Made by a program: the position numbers and the translations under genes. Positions 1 to 9,480 of a stretch of 64,000 nucleotides of DNA are shown piece by piece (position 1 is the stretch's first letter; every line of letters starts with the position of its first letter). This stretch comes from Tissierella sp. Yu-01 (GTDB lineage: Bacteria > Bacillota > Clostridia > Tissierellales > Tissierellaceae), in the NCBI RefSeq assembly GCF_029537395.1, contig NZ_CP120677.1:806001-870000 (forward strand). Direction: 5' to 3'. Under the pieces are notes generated by a model. The model made no database searches. It was not told where the DNA came from and was given only the letters and a program-made list of their open reading frames with translations.

Positions 1-312
1 CTGCGGAATTATTAAACGAATTACTTTTCCATCGTTTGATGGGTTCAGTCCCAAGTCAGATTTAAGTATTGCTTTTTCGATTTCTGATATTAATTTAGCG
101 TCCCATGGTTGAATAACTAGAAGTCTAGGCTCTGGAGCTGAAATATTGCCAACTTGTTTTAGAGGTGTTTGTTGTCCATAATAATCAACAACAATCTTAT
201 CTAATAAAGCTGGATTTGCTCTGCCCGCTCTTATAGAAAGTAGTTCCTCCTTATAAACTGAAATTGTCTTTCCCATTCTTACTTCAGCTTCTTTAAGATG
301 CTCTAAATACAT
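1..312 (-). CDS. frr: Ribosome recycling factor, 3' part beyond window
   Basis: Ribosome recycling factor splits post-termination ribosomes together with EF-G. The ATG lies at 310-312, and an AAGGAGG-type ribosome binding site falls inside the last codons of pyrH, two bases away. The frame stays open to base 1, giving the first 104 codons of a protein usually about 185 aa long. The family's conserved N-terminal segment is readable, with an [13 protein letters not shown] stretch followed by [10 protein letters not shown]. The C-terminal part lies outside the window. The arrangement pyrH-frr is the usual firmicute order. Confidence 0.95.
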   Translation of the reverse strand, partial: MYLEHLKEAEVRMGKTISVYKEELLSIRAGRANPALLDKIVVDYYGQQTPLKQVGNISAPEPRLLVIQPWDAKLISEIEKAILKSDLGLNPSNDGKVIRLIIPQ

Positions 313-314
313 AC

Positions 315-1028
315 TTAATCCTCCTTTACATGTGTTCCAATTTTTTTACCTAAAATCACGTTTACTATATTATTTGGTTCATCTATGCCAAATACAATTA
401 ATGGAATTTTGTTATCCATACATAATGAAGTGGCAGTAGAATCCATAATACCTAGTCCTAAATTAAGTATATCAATATATTTTAATGTGTCAAACTTTTT
501 CGCATTTGAATTTAACTTAGGGTCTGAATCATAAACTCCGTCAACTCCCTTTTTCCCAAGTAAAATAACTTCAGCTTCAATTTCTGCTGCACGTAAAGCT
601 GCTGTTGTATCCGTTGAGAAGTATGGATTACCCGTTCCTGCACCAAAGATAATTATTCTACCTTTCTCTAAATGTCTTATTGCTCTTCTTCTAATATATG
701 GTTCAGCTACTTGCCTCATTTCAATTGCTGTTTGAACTCTTGTTATTACATCTAAATTTTCAAGAGCATCTTGTAAAGCTAATGCATTCATTACGGTTCC
801 TAGCATTCCCATATAGTCTGATGTTGCCCTATCCATGTCTTTTGAAGATCTTCCCCTCCAAAAATTACCACCACCAACAACTATAGCAACTTCAACACCT
901 AAATTATGTATTTCCTTTACCTGTTTTGCAATATTAGTTACTGTCTCAGTATCAATACCTGATCCTTTATCTCCTGCTAAAGCCTCACCACTTAGTTTCA
1001 GTATGATTCTTTTAAAAATAGGCTCCAT
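315..1028 (-). CDS. pyrH: UMP kinase
   Basis: Phosphorylates UMP to UDP with ATP in the cytoplasm; bacterial PyrH is a hexameric amino-acid-kinase-fold enzyme. The 237-aa length is typical. Visible family signatures are the N-terminal KLSGEAL motif, the [11 protein letters not shown] glycine-rich loop and the [13 protein letters not shown] segment. The ATG at 1026-1028 follows an AGGAGTG site. It sits two bases upstream of frr and is separated from tsf by a strong terminator hairpin, so pyrH-frr may rely on readthrough or on a weak promoter in the short gap. No oddities seen. Confidence 0.96.
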   Translation of the reverse strand: MEPIFKRIILKLSGEALAGDKGSGIDTETVTNIAKQVKEIHNLGVEVAIVVGGGNFWRGRSSKDMDRATSDYMGMLGTVMNALALQDALENLDVITRVQTAIEMRQVAEPYIRRRAIRHLEKGRIIIFGAGTGNPYFSTDTTAALRAAEIEAEVILLGKKGVDGVYDSDPKLNSNAKKFDTLKYIDILNLGLGIMDSTATSLCMDNKIPLIVFGIDEPNNIVNVILGKKIGTHVKED

Positions 1029-1057
1029 CTAAACACTCCTTTAGCCTAAGCTTATTG

Positions 1058-1087
1058 AAAAGGAGAACAACTATGTGTTCTCCTTTT
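1058..1087 (-). terminator. Intrinsic terminator between tsf and pyrH
   Basis: A 12-bp perfect inverted repeat (arms 1058-1069 and 1076-1087, six-base loop) with A-rich and T-rich ends overlaps the tsf stop codon. It should end the rpsB-tsf transcript and is nearly symmetrical, so it could work in either direction. Confidence 0.8.
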
Positions 1088-1734
1088 TACATGTTCATTT
1101 GCTTTGCAACTTCTTCTGCAAAGTTTTCTTCTTTCTTTTCTAAACCCTCTCCAACTTCAAATCTAACGAATCTTCTAATTTTTAGATTCTCTCCGATTTT
1201 AGAAATCTTTTCATTTAGAAGGTCTTTGATTTTTTTATCTGGATCCTTAATAAAGCTTTGGTCTACCAAGCAAATTTGCTCATAGAATTTTTCAATTCTG
1301 CCTTCTACCATTTTAGCAGCTATATGCTCAGGTTTTCCTTCATTTTTTGCTTGTTGAGTTAATACTTCTTTTTCATGCGCTACAACATCTGCAGGCACTT
1401 CTTCCCTGCTTACATATTTGGGGTTAGCAGCTGCAATTTGCATTGCTATATCTTTAACAAATTCCTTGAATTCATCTGTCTTTGCAACAAAGTCAGTTTC
1501 AGAGTTTACCTCAACTAGAACTCCAATTCTTCCACCATGAATATAAGAATCTACTAGACCTTCGGAGGCTAATCTTCCTGCTTTTTTAGCAGCAGAAGCT
1601 AATCCTTTTTCTCTAAGTAAATCTATTGCCTTTTCAATATCTCCATCCGTCTTAACTAGTGCGTTTTTACAGTCGAGCATCCCTGCTCCACTTCTTTCTC
1701 TAAGTTCTTTAACTAAGGAAGCACTTATGTTCAT
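1087..1734 (-). CDS. tsf: Elongation factor Ts
   Basis: EF-Ts is the guanine nucleotide exchange factor of EF-Tu. The start is taken at the ATG 1732-1734 (MNISASLV), which has a GGAGGG site six bases upstream; the frame stays open further 5' but that extension has no ribosome binding site. The protein is 215 aa, the short EF-Ts form. The N-terminal UBA-like domain with [15 protein letters not shown] and the core motif [12 protein letters not shown] are both visible. It follows rpsB in the common rpsB-tsf order but is separated from it by two hairpins (see 1765-1910). Confidence 0.95.
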   Translation of the reverse strand: MNISASLVKELRERSGAGMLDCKNALVKTDGDIEKAIDLLREKGLASAAKKAGRLASEGLVDSYIHGGRIGVLVEVNSETDFVAKTDEFKEFVKDIAMQIAAANPKYVSREEVPADVVAHEKEVLTQQAKNEGKPEHIAAKMVEGRIEKFYEQICLVDQSFIKDPDKKIKDLLNEKISKIGENLKIRRFVRFEVGEGLEKKEENFAEEVAKQMNM

Positions 1735-1764
1735 AATATCCCTCCATTTTTTAAGTACTGTTAT

Positions 1765-1808
1765 AAAAAGGCTTCTATCAAAGAATTCTAAATTAATTAA
1801 GCCTTTTT
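1765..1808 (-). terminator. Hairpin with U-run upstream of tsf
   Basis: Arms 1765-1774 and 1799-1808 form a 10-bp stem ending in a T-run on the minus strand, with a 24-base loop. It is terminator-like and lies in the 5' untranslated part of tsf, so it could attenuate tsf relative to rpsB. Confidence 0.5.
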
Positions 1809-1876
1809 TAAAACTCATTTACGGAAAGTTCATTTAATATATTTTAACGTAGAACTTCCCTATTTCTTATAAAAAT

Positions 1877-1910
1877 GGTAAGAGATTAAGGAAACCTTAA
1901 TACCCTTACC
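1877..1910 (-). terminator. Two-part hairpin after rpsB
   Basis: Nested inverted repeats (outer arms 1877-1882/1905-1910, inner arms 1885-1891/1895-1901) are followed on the minus strand by ATTTTTAT. This is the first of two terminator-like structures between rpsB and tsf. Confidence 0.6.
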
Positions 1911-1916
1911 TGTTAA

Positions 1917-2624
1917 TTATTCTTCGTTAGATTCTATTTGTTCACCCTGTTTAGCTTCAAGAACTGCATTAGCAATTGTTTCAGTTAATAATTTAACAGC
2001 TCTTATTGCATCATCATTACCTGGTATAACGAAATCTACTTCGTCAGGGTCACAGTTAGTATCAACTATACCTACAACAGGTATACCTAATATTTGAGCT
2101 TCTTTAACTGCTATTCTTTCTTTTCTTGGGTCAACAACAAATAAGACATCTGGAATTCTATCCATGTTTTTAATTCCGCCTAGGAATTTTTCTAATCTCT
2201 CTGCCTCATGTCTTAATTGAATTACTTCTTTCTTAGGAAGTACATCGAATGTTCCATCCTCTTCCATTCTTGCTAATTCATGAAGTCTATCAATTCTTTT
2301 TCTAATAGTTTTATAGTTTGTTAACATACCACCAAGCCATCTTTGATTGATGTAATGCATATTACATCTTTTAGCTTCAGATTCAATAGCTTCTTGAGCT
2401 TGTTTTTTTGTACCTACAAAAAGAATCTCTCCACCATCTGCTACAACTTCTTTTATGAAGTCATATGATTCTTCAACTTTCTTAACTGTTTTTTGTAAAT
2501 CAATAATGTAGATACCATTTCTTTCTGTAAAAATATACTGAGCCATCTTAGGATTCCATCTTCTTGTTTGATGCCCAAAATGTACCCCTGCTTCTAATAA
2601 ACCTTTCATTGTAATTACTGACAT
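1917..2624 (-). CDS. rpsB: 30S ribosomal protein S2
   Basis: S2 is a late-assembling protein of the small subunit. The start is placed at ATG 2622-2624 ([13 protein letters not shown]) because a GGAGGTG site lies just upstream; the longer frame begins before that site. The 235-aa length fits the family. Typical S2 stretches are present: [15 protein letters not shown] near the N terminus, [12 protein letters not shown], and [14 protein letters not shown] clear sigma-A promoter stands about 100 bases upstream, leaving a leader of roughly 95 nt. Confidence 0.97.
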   Translation of the reverse strand: MSVITMKGLLEAGVHFGHQTRRWNPKMAQYIFTERNGIYIIDLQKTVKKVEESYDFIKEVVADGGEILFVGTKKQAQEAIESEAKRCNMHYINQRWLGGMLTNYKTIRKRIDRLHELARMEEDGTFDVLPKKEVIQLRHEAERLEKFLGGIKNMDRIPDVLFVVDPRKERIAVKEAQILGIPVVGIVDTNCDPDEVDFVIPGNDDAIRAVKLLTETIANAVLEAKQGEQIESNEE

Positions 2625-2725
2625 ACTATTCACCTCCAAGTTATTTTCCTCCACTCTTCTCATTTATCTTAGGACTCTAACGAGCACTACCCTTAATATC
2701 AAAGAGTGTGTGTAATCACTATAGC

Positions 2726-2754
2726 ATTATAACATAATGATTTCCTTTTATCAA
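2726..2754 (-). promoter_or_regulatory. Sigma-A promoter of rpsB
   Basis: Minus-strand -35 TTGATA (2749-2754) and -10 TATAAT (2726-2731) are separated by exactly 17 bases. The predicted start near 2719 gives a leader of about 95 nt before rpsB, long enough to hold a ribosomal-protein regulatory structure, though I could not assign one. Confidence 0.75.
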
Positions 2755-2786
2755 TAAATTAATACTAAATTTTTGCATATAAAACA

Positions 2787-2811
2787 AAAAGGATAGATGT
2801 TCTATCCTTTT
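2787..2811 (-). terminator. Intrinsic terminator of codY
   Basis: An 11-bp stem (2787-2797 with 2801-2811) and three-base loop overlap the codY stop codon. The minus-strand tail is T-rich. Confidence 0.8.
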
Positions 2812-3581
2812 ACTTTTTTCAACTCATCAATTAACTTATCATTTAGAATTTTTATGTGAGTACCCTTCATTCCAAGTGATCTAGATTCAATAACTCCAGC
2901 ACTTTCAAATTTTCTTAAAGCATTTACTATAACAGATCTAGTTATACCGACTCTATCTGCAATTTTACTTGCAACTAATAAACCTTCATTTCCATCTAAT
3001 TCATTAAAAATATGTTCCATAGCTTCTAATTCTGAGTATGAAAGTGTACCAATAGCCATTTGAACTACTGATTTTTTTCTTGCCTCTTCTTCTATTTCCT
3101 CATTTGTAGATCTTAATATTTCCATTCCTACTATCGTTGCACTATATTCTGCTAATACTAAATCATCTTCATTAAATTCTAATCCATTCCTAGCTAAAAC
3201 TAAAGTTCCTAGTCTGTTGCCACCGCTATTAATAGGTATTACGGTTGAAATCTTATTTGGATAAGTACATTTTGATACATTATCAAAAACACATTCAGGA
3301 GTATTCACAATATTTTCATTTGTTTCTGTAATACGTAACAATTCATCATTATAACTTTTTGGAAATCTTCTTTCTTTAACTACTTCTGAATTAACTATTT
3401 CACAATCATACCCATCAGATAATTCATAGCCAAGTACCCTACCTTTTTTACTGGCTATGTATACATTAGCATTAAGTACATCACTTAATATCTTACTTAA
3501 TTCTACAAAAGATACAGGTTTGGAACCATAACTTTGAAGTGTTTTATTAACTCTTCTTGTCTTTTGTAAAAGACTTTCCAT
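2802..3581 (-). CDS. codY: Global nutritional repressor CodY
   Basis: CodY is a GTP- and branched-chain-amino-acid-sensing regulator that represses many biosynthetic and adaptation genes in Firmicutes. The 259-aa length equals the family norm. The N-terminal half reads as the GAF ligand domain, and the C-terminal winged helix-turn-helix is recognisable from [15 protein letters not shown] and the [18 protein letters not shown] stretch. The ATG at 3579-3581 follows a GAGGGGG site. It stands alone between topA and rpsB, with its own terminator; a TATAAT at 3665-3670 may be its -10. Confidence 0.96.
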   Translation of the reverse strand: MESLLQKTRRVNKTLQSYGSKPVSFVELSKILSDVLNANVYIASKKGRVLGYELSDGYDCEIVNSEVVKERRFPKSYNDELLRITETNENIVNTPECVFDNVSKCTYPNKISTVIPINSGGNRLGTLVLARNGLEFNEDDLVLAEYSATIVGMEILRSTNEEIEEEARKKSVVQMAIGTLSYSELEAMEHIFNELDGNEGLLVASKIADRVGITRSVIVNALRKFESAGVIESRSLGMKGTHIKILNDKLIDELKKVKG

Positions 3582-3664
3582 ATATATATCCCCCTCTATT
3601 ACCTAAGTTTTATATCTTCAAAAATCTCAGTGTAATTAATAATTATTATTAATTTTTCTTTCAT

Positions 3665-3670
3665 ATTATA
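3665..3670 (-). promoter_or_regulatory. Possible -10 element of codY
   Basis: A perfect minus-strand TATAAT lies 84 bases upstream of codY, but no good -35 is found at the right distance. Confidence 0.3.
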
Positions 3671-3714
3671 CAATACTATAACTTTATAAAAATGTACAGA
3701 ATATTTTTAATATT

Positions 3715-5796
3715 TTATTCAATTGTTTTTGTATAACCACATTCCTTATTGCTGCATTTTATTATATCATTTTTCTTATTTCTTTTAATTATCATATATT
3801 CACTACAATTTGGACATTTTTCTTCTACTGGTTCATCCCAGGAAACAAAGTCACATTCAGGATAATTTGTACATCCATAAAAAGTTCTGCCTTTTTTTGA
3901 TCTTTTTCTAACAATCATGCCGTCACACTTTGGACATTTTACATTTATTTCATCTAGTATAGGTTTAGTATTTTTACATTCTGGATATCCAGGACATGCT
4001 AAGAATTTGCCAAATTTCCCATGTTTGACAACCATATTTTTACCACATTTTTCACATATTACATCACTAACTTCATCCTTTATTTCAATTTTATCCACTT
4101 CTTCTTCAGCCTTAATCAAATAAGTATGAAAATCCCCATAAAAATCATTAACTACATTCTTCCAAGATATTTCCCCTTCTGCTATTTTATCAAGTTTTTC
4201 CTCTAATTCAGCCGTAAACTCTTCGTTTATTATATTATCAAAATATTCAATCAATATTTCATTAACTAACTTACCTAAATCTGTAGGATAAAATTGTTTC
4301 TTTTCAAGTACAACATAATTTCTTGCCAATATTGTAGCTATTGTAGGAGCATAAGTACTAGGTCTACCTACTCCTAATTCTTCTAATACTTTTATTAGCG
4401 AGGCTTCTGTATACCTAGATGGAGGTTGTGTAAAATTCTGCTTTGGTACAATATCCTCAACCTTTAGTATATCATCTTCAACTAAATTCGGTATTTTCAT
4501 TTCCTTAATCTCTTCATCTGCAGTTATATAAACTTTTAGAAAGCCAGGGAAAACTAGTTTAGATCCTGTAGCCCTAAATAGATTATCGTTACTTAGTATA
4601 TTAACATTTAATGTATCATATAATGCTTCTTTCATTTGAGAACCTACAAATCTATCCCATATTAGTTTATATAACTTATATTGATCTTTTGATAAAAAAT
4701 CTTTTATATCATCTGGCGCAAGAGTAACATTTGTTGGTCGAATACCTTCATGGGCATCTTGTGTTTCTTTCTTCGATTTATTGCCATAATTTTTACCACC
4801 ATTAGAATACTCTTTTCCAAATTTATTAATAATATAATCCTTAGCAATATCGATTGCTTCCTTAGATACTCTAGTGGAGTCAGTTCTCATATAAGTTATC
4901 AAACCAGTAGTTCCATCTTTTTTCAAATCAATTCCTTCATATAACTGCTGAGCTAAACTCATAGTCTTTTTTGTTGTAAATCCTAATTTCTTTGAAGCAT
5001 CCTGTTGTAAAGTACTAGTCGTATAAGGCGAATATGGTTTTCTTTTTCTCTGTCCTCTTTTAACATCTAAAACTTTAAAATTATCCTCGTCAATGGATTT
5101 TATAATTTCATTAACTTCTTCTTCGCTACTAATTTCTATTTTAGTTTCCTTATTATCAATATATTTTCCTATGAAATTGGCTTCAAAAATCTCTTTATCC
5201 TTTGATAGATTAGCTTTAATTGTCCAGTATTCTTTCGGAATAAAGTTGTCAATCTCTTCTTCTCGATCACATATTAACTTAACTGTTACTGATTGCACCC
5301 TTCCCGCACTTAAACCCTTCCTTATCTTTTTCCATAATAGAGGACTTATTTTATAACCAACTAATCTGTCCAATACTCTCCTGGCTTGTTGAGCATCAAC
5401 TAAATTACTATCTATTGGTCTTGGCTTTTTTATGGCAGACTTTATAGCATCTTTTGTTATTTCATTAAATTCAACTCTTATATTCTCATTAGTATCTAAA
5501 TCCAGAATATGTGCTAGATGCCACGAAATGGCTTCTCCTTCTCTATCAGGGTCCGTTGCAAGAAATACTTTTTTTGCTCCTTTTGCTTCTTTTTTTAATT
5601 CCTTTATTAGTGGGCCTTTACCACGTATATTTATATATCTTGGCTCAAAATTATTTTCTATATCTATTCCTAGTGTACTTTTTGGCAAATCTCTTATATG
5701 TCCAACTGAAGCTACAACTTTATAATTCCGTCCTAATATTTTCCCTATTGTTTTTGATTTAGCAGGTGATTCCACTATCAATAAATTCTTTGTCAA
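3715..5796 (-). CDS. topA: DNA topoisomerase I
   Basis: Type IA topoisomerase that relaxes negative supercoils. I start it at a TTG (5794-5796, MTKNLLIVESPAKSK) because a GGAGGTG site lies six bases upstream; the upstream ATG in the same frame has no such site and overlaps dprA. The product is 693 aa. It has the N-terminal Toprim domain (IVESPAKSKTI, then ATDPDREGEAISWHL), the active-site tyrosine in ITYMRTDSTR, and three C-terminal four-cysteine zinc ribbons beginning CEKCGKN, CPKCDGM and CPNCSEY. It closes the rbgA-rnhB-yraN-comM-dprA-topA run. Confidence 0.97.
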   Translation of the reverse strand: MTKNLLIVESPAKSKTIGKILGRNYKVVASVGHIRDLPKSTLGIDIENNFEPRYINIRGKGPLIKELKKEAKGAKKVFLATDPDREGEAISWHLAHILDLDTNENIRVEFNEITKDAIKSAIKKPRPIDSNLVDAQQARRVLDRLVGYKISPLLWKKIRKGLSAGRVQSVTVKLICDREEEIDNFIPKEYWTIKANLSKDKEIFEANFIGKYIDNKETKIEISSEEEVNEIIKSIDEDNFKVLDVKRGQRKRKPYSPYTTSTLQQDASKKLGFTTKKTMSLAQQLYEGIDLKKDGTTGLITYMRTDSTRVSKEAIDIAKDYIINKFGKEYSNGGKNYGNKSKKETQDAHEGIRPTNVTLAPDDIKDFLSKDQYKLYKLIWDRFVGSQMKEALYDTLNVNILSNDNLFRATGSKLVFPGFLKVYITADEEIKEMKIPNLVEDDILKVEDIVPKQNFTQPPSRYTEASLIKVLEELGVGRPSTYAPTIATILARNYVVLEKKQFYPTDLGKLVNEILIEYFDNIINEEFTAELEEKLDKIAEGEISWKNVVNDFYGDFHTYLIKAEEEVDKIEIKDEVSDVICEKCGKNMVVKHGKFGKFLACPGYPECKNTKPILDEINVKCPKCDGMIVRKRSKKGRTFYGCTNYPECDFVSWDEPVEEKCPNCSEYMIIKRNKKNDIIKCSNKECGYTKTIE

Positions 5797-5816
5797 AATC
5801 AACACCTCCAAACTTT

Positions 5817-6908
5817 CTAGCAAACAGTAAAAGTTCTACCTGAAAGCTCTTTAATGAAACCTTTCAATTCTAGTATAGTTAATATACTAATTACATTAGA
5901 AATATCCATTCCTGATTTTAGACTAATAATATCAGTGTGTACTGGACCTTCTAGTATTATCCTCATTATTTTTGCTTCATCTTCACTTAAATTTGTAAAA
6001 TCATGACCATCTGCCTTCTTTTCAATTGTTCTAATTTGTAATTCATATATCTCTTCAATTATATCGTCAATACTTAATAATGGTTTTGCTCCATCCTTAA
6101 TCAATTTATTTGTTCCGGTACTATATAGACTATTTATATTACCTGGTACAGCAAATACATCCTTACCTTGTTCTAAAGAATGGTGAGCAGTGATTAATGA
6201 GCCTGATTTTTCCTTAGCTTCTATCACTACAATTCCTTGAGATAAACCAGCAATAATTCTATTTCTTTGAGGGAAATTATAACTTAATGGCTCTGTACCC
6301 ATTGGAAATTCGGTTAAGATAATTCCATTATTAGATACATCATCGTATAATCTTGCATTAACTCTAGGATAAACTTTGTCAATTCCATTTCCTAAAATTC
6401 CTATAGTTTTTCCTCCATATTCAACAGCTGTTCTATGTGCAATTGAATCAATACCCATTGCTAATCCACTAATTATTGTAACACCTAAATTAACCAATTC
6501 TTTTACAAATTTTTCACATGCCCATTTACCATAGGATGTAGCTTTTCTTGAACCTACTATCCCTATTGCTAAATCCCTATCTAGCTTATAGTTACCTTTA
6601 GTATATAAAACTGCAGGTTTATTATAAATATTTGTTAAACTAATTGGATAGTCTTCATCATATATTGTTAACGTATTTACATTATTATTTTCTAGTTTAA
6701 TTAATAAATCTTCTAGTAATTCAATATTTCTATGGTTTATTATTCTCTTAATAGTATCTTCCTTTAATACACCAATGTTTCTTAGTGTTTGTTCTTTTGC
6801 ATACCACAATTCAGTTAAATCTACAAAATTTTCTTTTAAATTATTTATTGTCAGACTGCTTATTCCTATATTATTAAGCCATATTAAAATATTTCTTTCA
6901 GAAAGCAT
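5817..6908 (-). CDS. dprA: DNA-processing protein DprA (Smf)
   Basis: DprA binds incoming single-stranded DNA and loads RecA in natural transformation; it is also kept in non-competent Firmicutes. The 363-aa protein has an N-terminal SAM-like helical region (about 1-80), the Rossmann core starting at IGIVGSRKATSYG, then ISGLAMGIDSIAH, GNGIDKVYP, FPQRNRIIAGLS and GSLITAHHSLEQGKDVFAVPG, and a C-terminal winged-helix-like domain. A GGGGGT site precedes the ATG. It lies between comM and topA, 20 bases from the topA start. Confidence 0.95.
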   Translation of the reverse strand: MLSERNILIWLNNIGISSLTINNLKENFVDLTELWYAKEQTLRNIGVLKEDTIKRIINHRNIELLEDLLIKLENNNVNTLTIYDEDYPISLTNIYNKPAVLYTKGNYKLDRDLAIGIVGSRKATSYGKWACEKFVKELVNLGVTIISGLAMGIDSIAHRTAVEYGGKTIGILGNGIDKVYPRVNARLYDDVSNNGIILTEFPMGTEPLSYNFPQRNRIIAGLSQGIVVIEAKEKSGSLITAHHSLEQGKDVFAVPGNINSLYSTGTNKLIKDGAKPLLSIDDIIEEIYELQIRTIEKKADGHDFTNLSEDEAKIMRIILEGPVHTDIISLKSGMDISNVISILTILELKGFIKELSGRTFTVC

Positions 6909-6912
6909 ATGA

Positions 6913-8442
6913 TTACCCCCAATACTTATTATCTAGAGTTCTATATCTTATTGCTTCAAGAATATGTTTATCTTCAATATTCTCTTTACTATCTAGATCA
7001 GCTATGGTTCTTGCAACTTTCAATAACTTGTTATATGTTCTAGCACTAAATTTGTACTTAGTAAATGCACTCTTCAAAATATTTTCTGAGCTTTGAGATA
7101 ATTTACAATATTTTTTTATATACTTATTAGGTATTTGTGAATTATTATAAATATCTTCTTTCATATATCTATCTAATTGAATTTCTCTTGCTTTCTGAAC
7201 TCTTTCTCTTATAACATTGGATGAGTCTGTTTGGTACTCATTATGTAAATCTTTATATTTAACCGGTGAAACTTCAATATGTATATCAATTCTATCTAAA
7301 AGTGGATAACTTATTTTCCCTAGGTATCTATCTATACTATTTTGACTACATGTACATTCATGTAATGGATCCCCATAATAACCACAAGGACATGGATTCA
7401 TACTTGCTATAAACATGAATTTTGCAGGATAAGTTAAAGTTCCATTAACTCTTGAAATATTAACTACTCCATCTTCTAGTGGCTGCCTTAAAACTTCTAA
7501 TACATTTTTTGAAAACTCTGGAAGCTCATCAAGAAAAAGTACACCATTATGAGCTAATGAAACTTCTCCTGGTTTTGGTACTCTACCACCACCAATTAAA
7601 GAAATATTCGATGCGGTATGGTGTGGTGATCTAAAAGGTCTTTCTTCTATCAATCCTCTTGTATTTAATAGACCAGAAACACTATATATTTTAGTTACTT
7701 CAATAGACTCTTCAAATGATAACTTAGGAAGTATAGTAGGTAATCTCCTAGCAGCCATTGTTTTACCTGATCCTGGAGGCCCAATAATCAGCATATTGTG
7801 GTTTCCAGCAGCAGCTACTTCAAATGCTCTTTTTAACCCTTCTTGTCCTTTTATATCTAAAAAATCTATCTGATAATTATTTTCTATATCAACAAAATTA
7901 AACTTATCATTTTTATATGAAGCAATTGTTAACTCTTCATTTAAATAATCTATGACTTCATTTAAACATTTTACAGGAATAATTTCCATATCCTCAACTA
8001 CGCCACATTCTTCTTTATTATCAAAAGGTATTATACATTTTCTAATATTTTTTTCCCTCATAGAAATTACCATAGGTAAAGCTCCATCAATAGGGTTAAT
8101 CTTTCCGTCTAATGCTAATTCACCTATGAATACTGTATTACTAGTATCTACTTGATTAATTACTGAATCAGCTATTAATATTCCAACTGCTATGGCTAAA
8201 TCCATTTGTGAACCATCTTTTCTTAAATTAGCAGGTGCTAAATTAATAGTTATTCTATTAAGTGGAAAATTAAATCCGCTGTTTTTAATTGCAGTTCTTA
8301 CACGTTCCTTTGATTCCTTTATTGCAGTATCAGGAAGTCCAACTATATTAAAAACAGGTAAGCCTCTTGAAAGATCTGTCTCAACTTCTACAACATGTCC
8401 ATCTAACCCTTGTAATACACAAGTATTTAATTTAGAATACAT
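6913..8442 (-). CDS. comM: ComM/YifB family AAA ATPase
   Basis: ComM is a hexameric helicase that promotes branch migration during integration of transforming DNA in Gram-negative bacteria; its role in Firmicutes is less clear. The start is ATG 8440-8442 (MYSKLNTCVL), with AGGGGGA upstream. The 509-aa product has the N-terminal Lon-like fold (GLPVFNIVGLPDTAIKESKE), the Mg-chelatase-type AAA core with Walker A GPPGSGKTM, Walker B FLDELPEF and the FIASMNPCPCGYYGD segment, and a C-terminal helical lid. It sits directly upstream of dprA with a four-base gap, which suggests a joint DNA-processing role. Confidence 0.94.
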   Translation of the reverse strand: MYSKLNTCVLQGLDGHVVEVETDLSRGLPVFNIVGLPDTAIKESKERVRTAIKNSGFNFPLNRITINLAPANLRKDGSQMDLAIAVGILIADSVINQVDTSNTVFIGELALDGKINPIDGALPMVISMREKNIRKCIIPFDNKEECGVVEDMEIIPVKCLNEVIDYLNEELTIASYKNDKFNFVDIENNYQIDFLDIKGQEGLKRAFEVAAAGNHNMLIIGPPGSGKTMAARRLPTILPKLSFEESIEVTKIYSVSGLLNTRGLIEERPFRSPHHTASNISLIGGGRVPKPGEVSLAHNGVLFLDELPEFSKNVLEVLRQPLEDGVVNISRVNGTLTYPAKFMFIASMNPCPCGYYGDPLHECTCSQNSIDRYLGKISYPLLDRIDIHIEVSPVKYKDLHNEYQTDSSNVIRERVQKAREIQLDRYMKEDIYNNSQIPNKYIKKYCKLSQSSENILKSAFTKYKFSARTYNKLLKVARTIADLDSKENIEDKHILEAIRYRTLDNKYWG

Positions 8443-8506
8443 GTTATCCCCCTTTAGATTATTTTTATTACCTTGGTAATAGCTATAATACTCTACATTC
8501 CTTTGT

Positions 8507-8863
8507 TTATAGACAAAATGCATCTTTTAAATGATTTATTTTTATGTTTTTTGTCATATAGATTTCTATTATATCATATCTTAGTTGAGTATTTATTAAA
8601 TTCCTATACTTTACATATACTAGGGATGTATTTATTATTTTCTTTTGTTTTCTAAAATCAACAGCTTCAAAAGCATAACCATAATTATAGTTAGTTCTTG
8701 TTTTTACCTCCACAAAAACAACTATATCTCTATCTTTAGCAATAATATCTATTTCGCCTATTTTATTTTTATAATTTTTTTCAAGTATAATATACCCATT
8801 AGATAACAAATATTCTTTTGCTAGATCTTCTCCTGATTTACCCTTGATAATATTATTAATCAT
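8507..8863 (-). CDS. yraN: UPF0102 nuclease-like protein YraN
   Basis: A 118-aa member of the UPF0102 family, which has a restriction-endonuclease-like PD-(D/E)XK fold; the cellular job is not established. The acidic GEIDIIA and VFVEVKTRT motifs that form the putative metal site are both intact, as is the N-terminal GEDLAKEYL helix. It overlaps rnhB by four bases (ATGA type), so the two are translationally coupled. The long-standing neighbourhood of rnhB, comM and dprA hints at nucleic-acid processing. Confidence 0.9.
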   Translation of the reverse strand: MINNIIKGKSGEDLAKEYLLSNGYIILEKNYKNKIGEIDIIAKDRDIVVFVEVKTRTNYNYGYAFEAVDFRKQKKIINTSLVYVKYRNLINTQLRYDIIEIYMTKNIKINHLKDAFCL

Positions 8864-9480
8864 TTTAATTTACCATCCAAAATCTTTTTTAGAAACGTAT
8901 TCCGATGTATGGGTGTTACACCATATTTTTTTATTGCTTCTACATGCAACTTAGTTCCATACCCTTTGTGTCTATCAATGCCATATTCTGGATAAATTTT
9001 TGCCCATTCTAAACATAATCTATCTCTAAAAACTTTAGCAACAATAGAAGCACAAGCTATTCCATGGCATTTATCGTCACCTTTAACAATACCCTCTTGT
9101 GGAATTGATAAATTAATCTTCTCTGCATCTATTAGAAGATAATCAGGAACAATTCTATTACCAAACTTGTCCACTAAATTCTCGATAGCTAATTTCATCG
9201 CTTCTCTCGTGCTTTCTTTTATATTTATCTCATCAATTTTGCTTGAATCTATTCTGCCAATCCCAAATGCAATACAGTTATCTAATATTATATCATATAG
9301 CTTGTCTCTTTTTTTAGGTGTAAGTTTTTTAGAGTCCTTTACTCCCTCAATATGAAGACCTTTGGGCATAATAATTGCACACGCAACTACATCTCCTAAA
9401 AGACAGCCTCTACCAACTTCATCTATACATGCAACATAACTGTAACCGTTAGCATGAAGTTCCATTTCTAGCGTGATCAT
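8860..9480 (-). CDS. rnhB: Ribonuclease HII
   Basis: Removes RNA from RNA/DNA hybrids and single misinserted ribonucleotides. The 206-aa length is typical. Catalytic residues are visible in the DEVGRGCLLGDV motif near residue 20, in DSKKLTPKKR, and in the ACASIVAKVFRD region; the C-terminal GYGTKLHVEA segment is also in place. It overlaps both neighbours by four bases (rbgA stop and yraN start), so rbgA-rnhB-yraN are tightly coupled. Confidence 0.96.
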   Translation of the reverse strand: MITLEMELHANGYSYVACIDEVGRGCLLGDVVACAIIMPKGLHIEGVKDSKKLTPKKRDKLYDIILDNCIAFGIGRIDSSKIDEINIKESTREAMKLAIENLVDKFGNRIVPDYLLIDAEKINLSIPQEGIVKGDDKCHGIACASIVAKVFRDRLCLEWAKIYPEYGIDRHKGYGTKLHVEAIKKYGVTPIHRNTFLKKILDGKLK

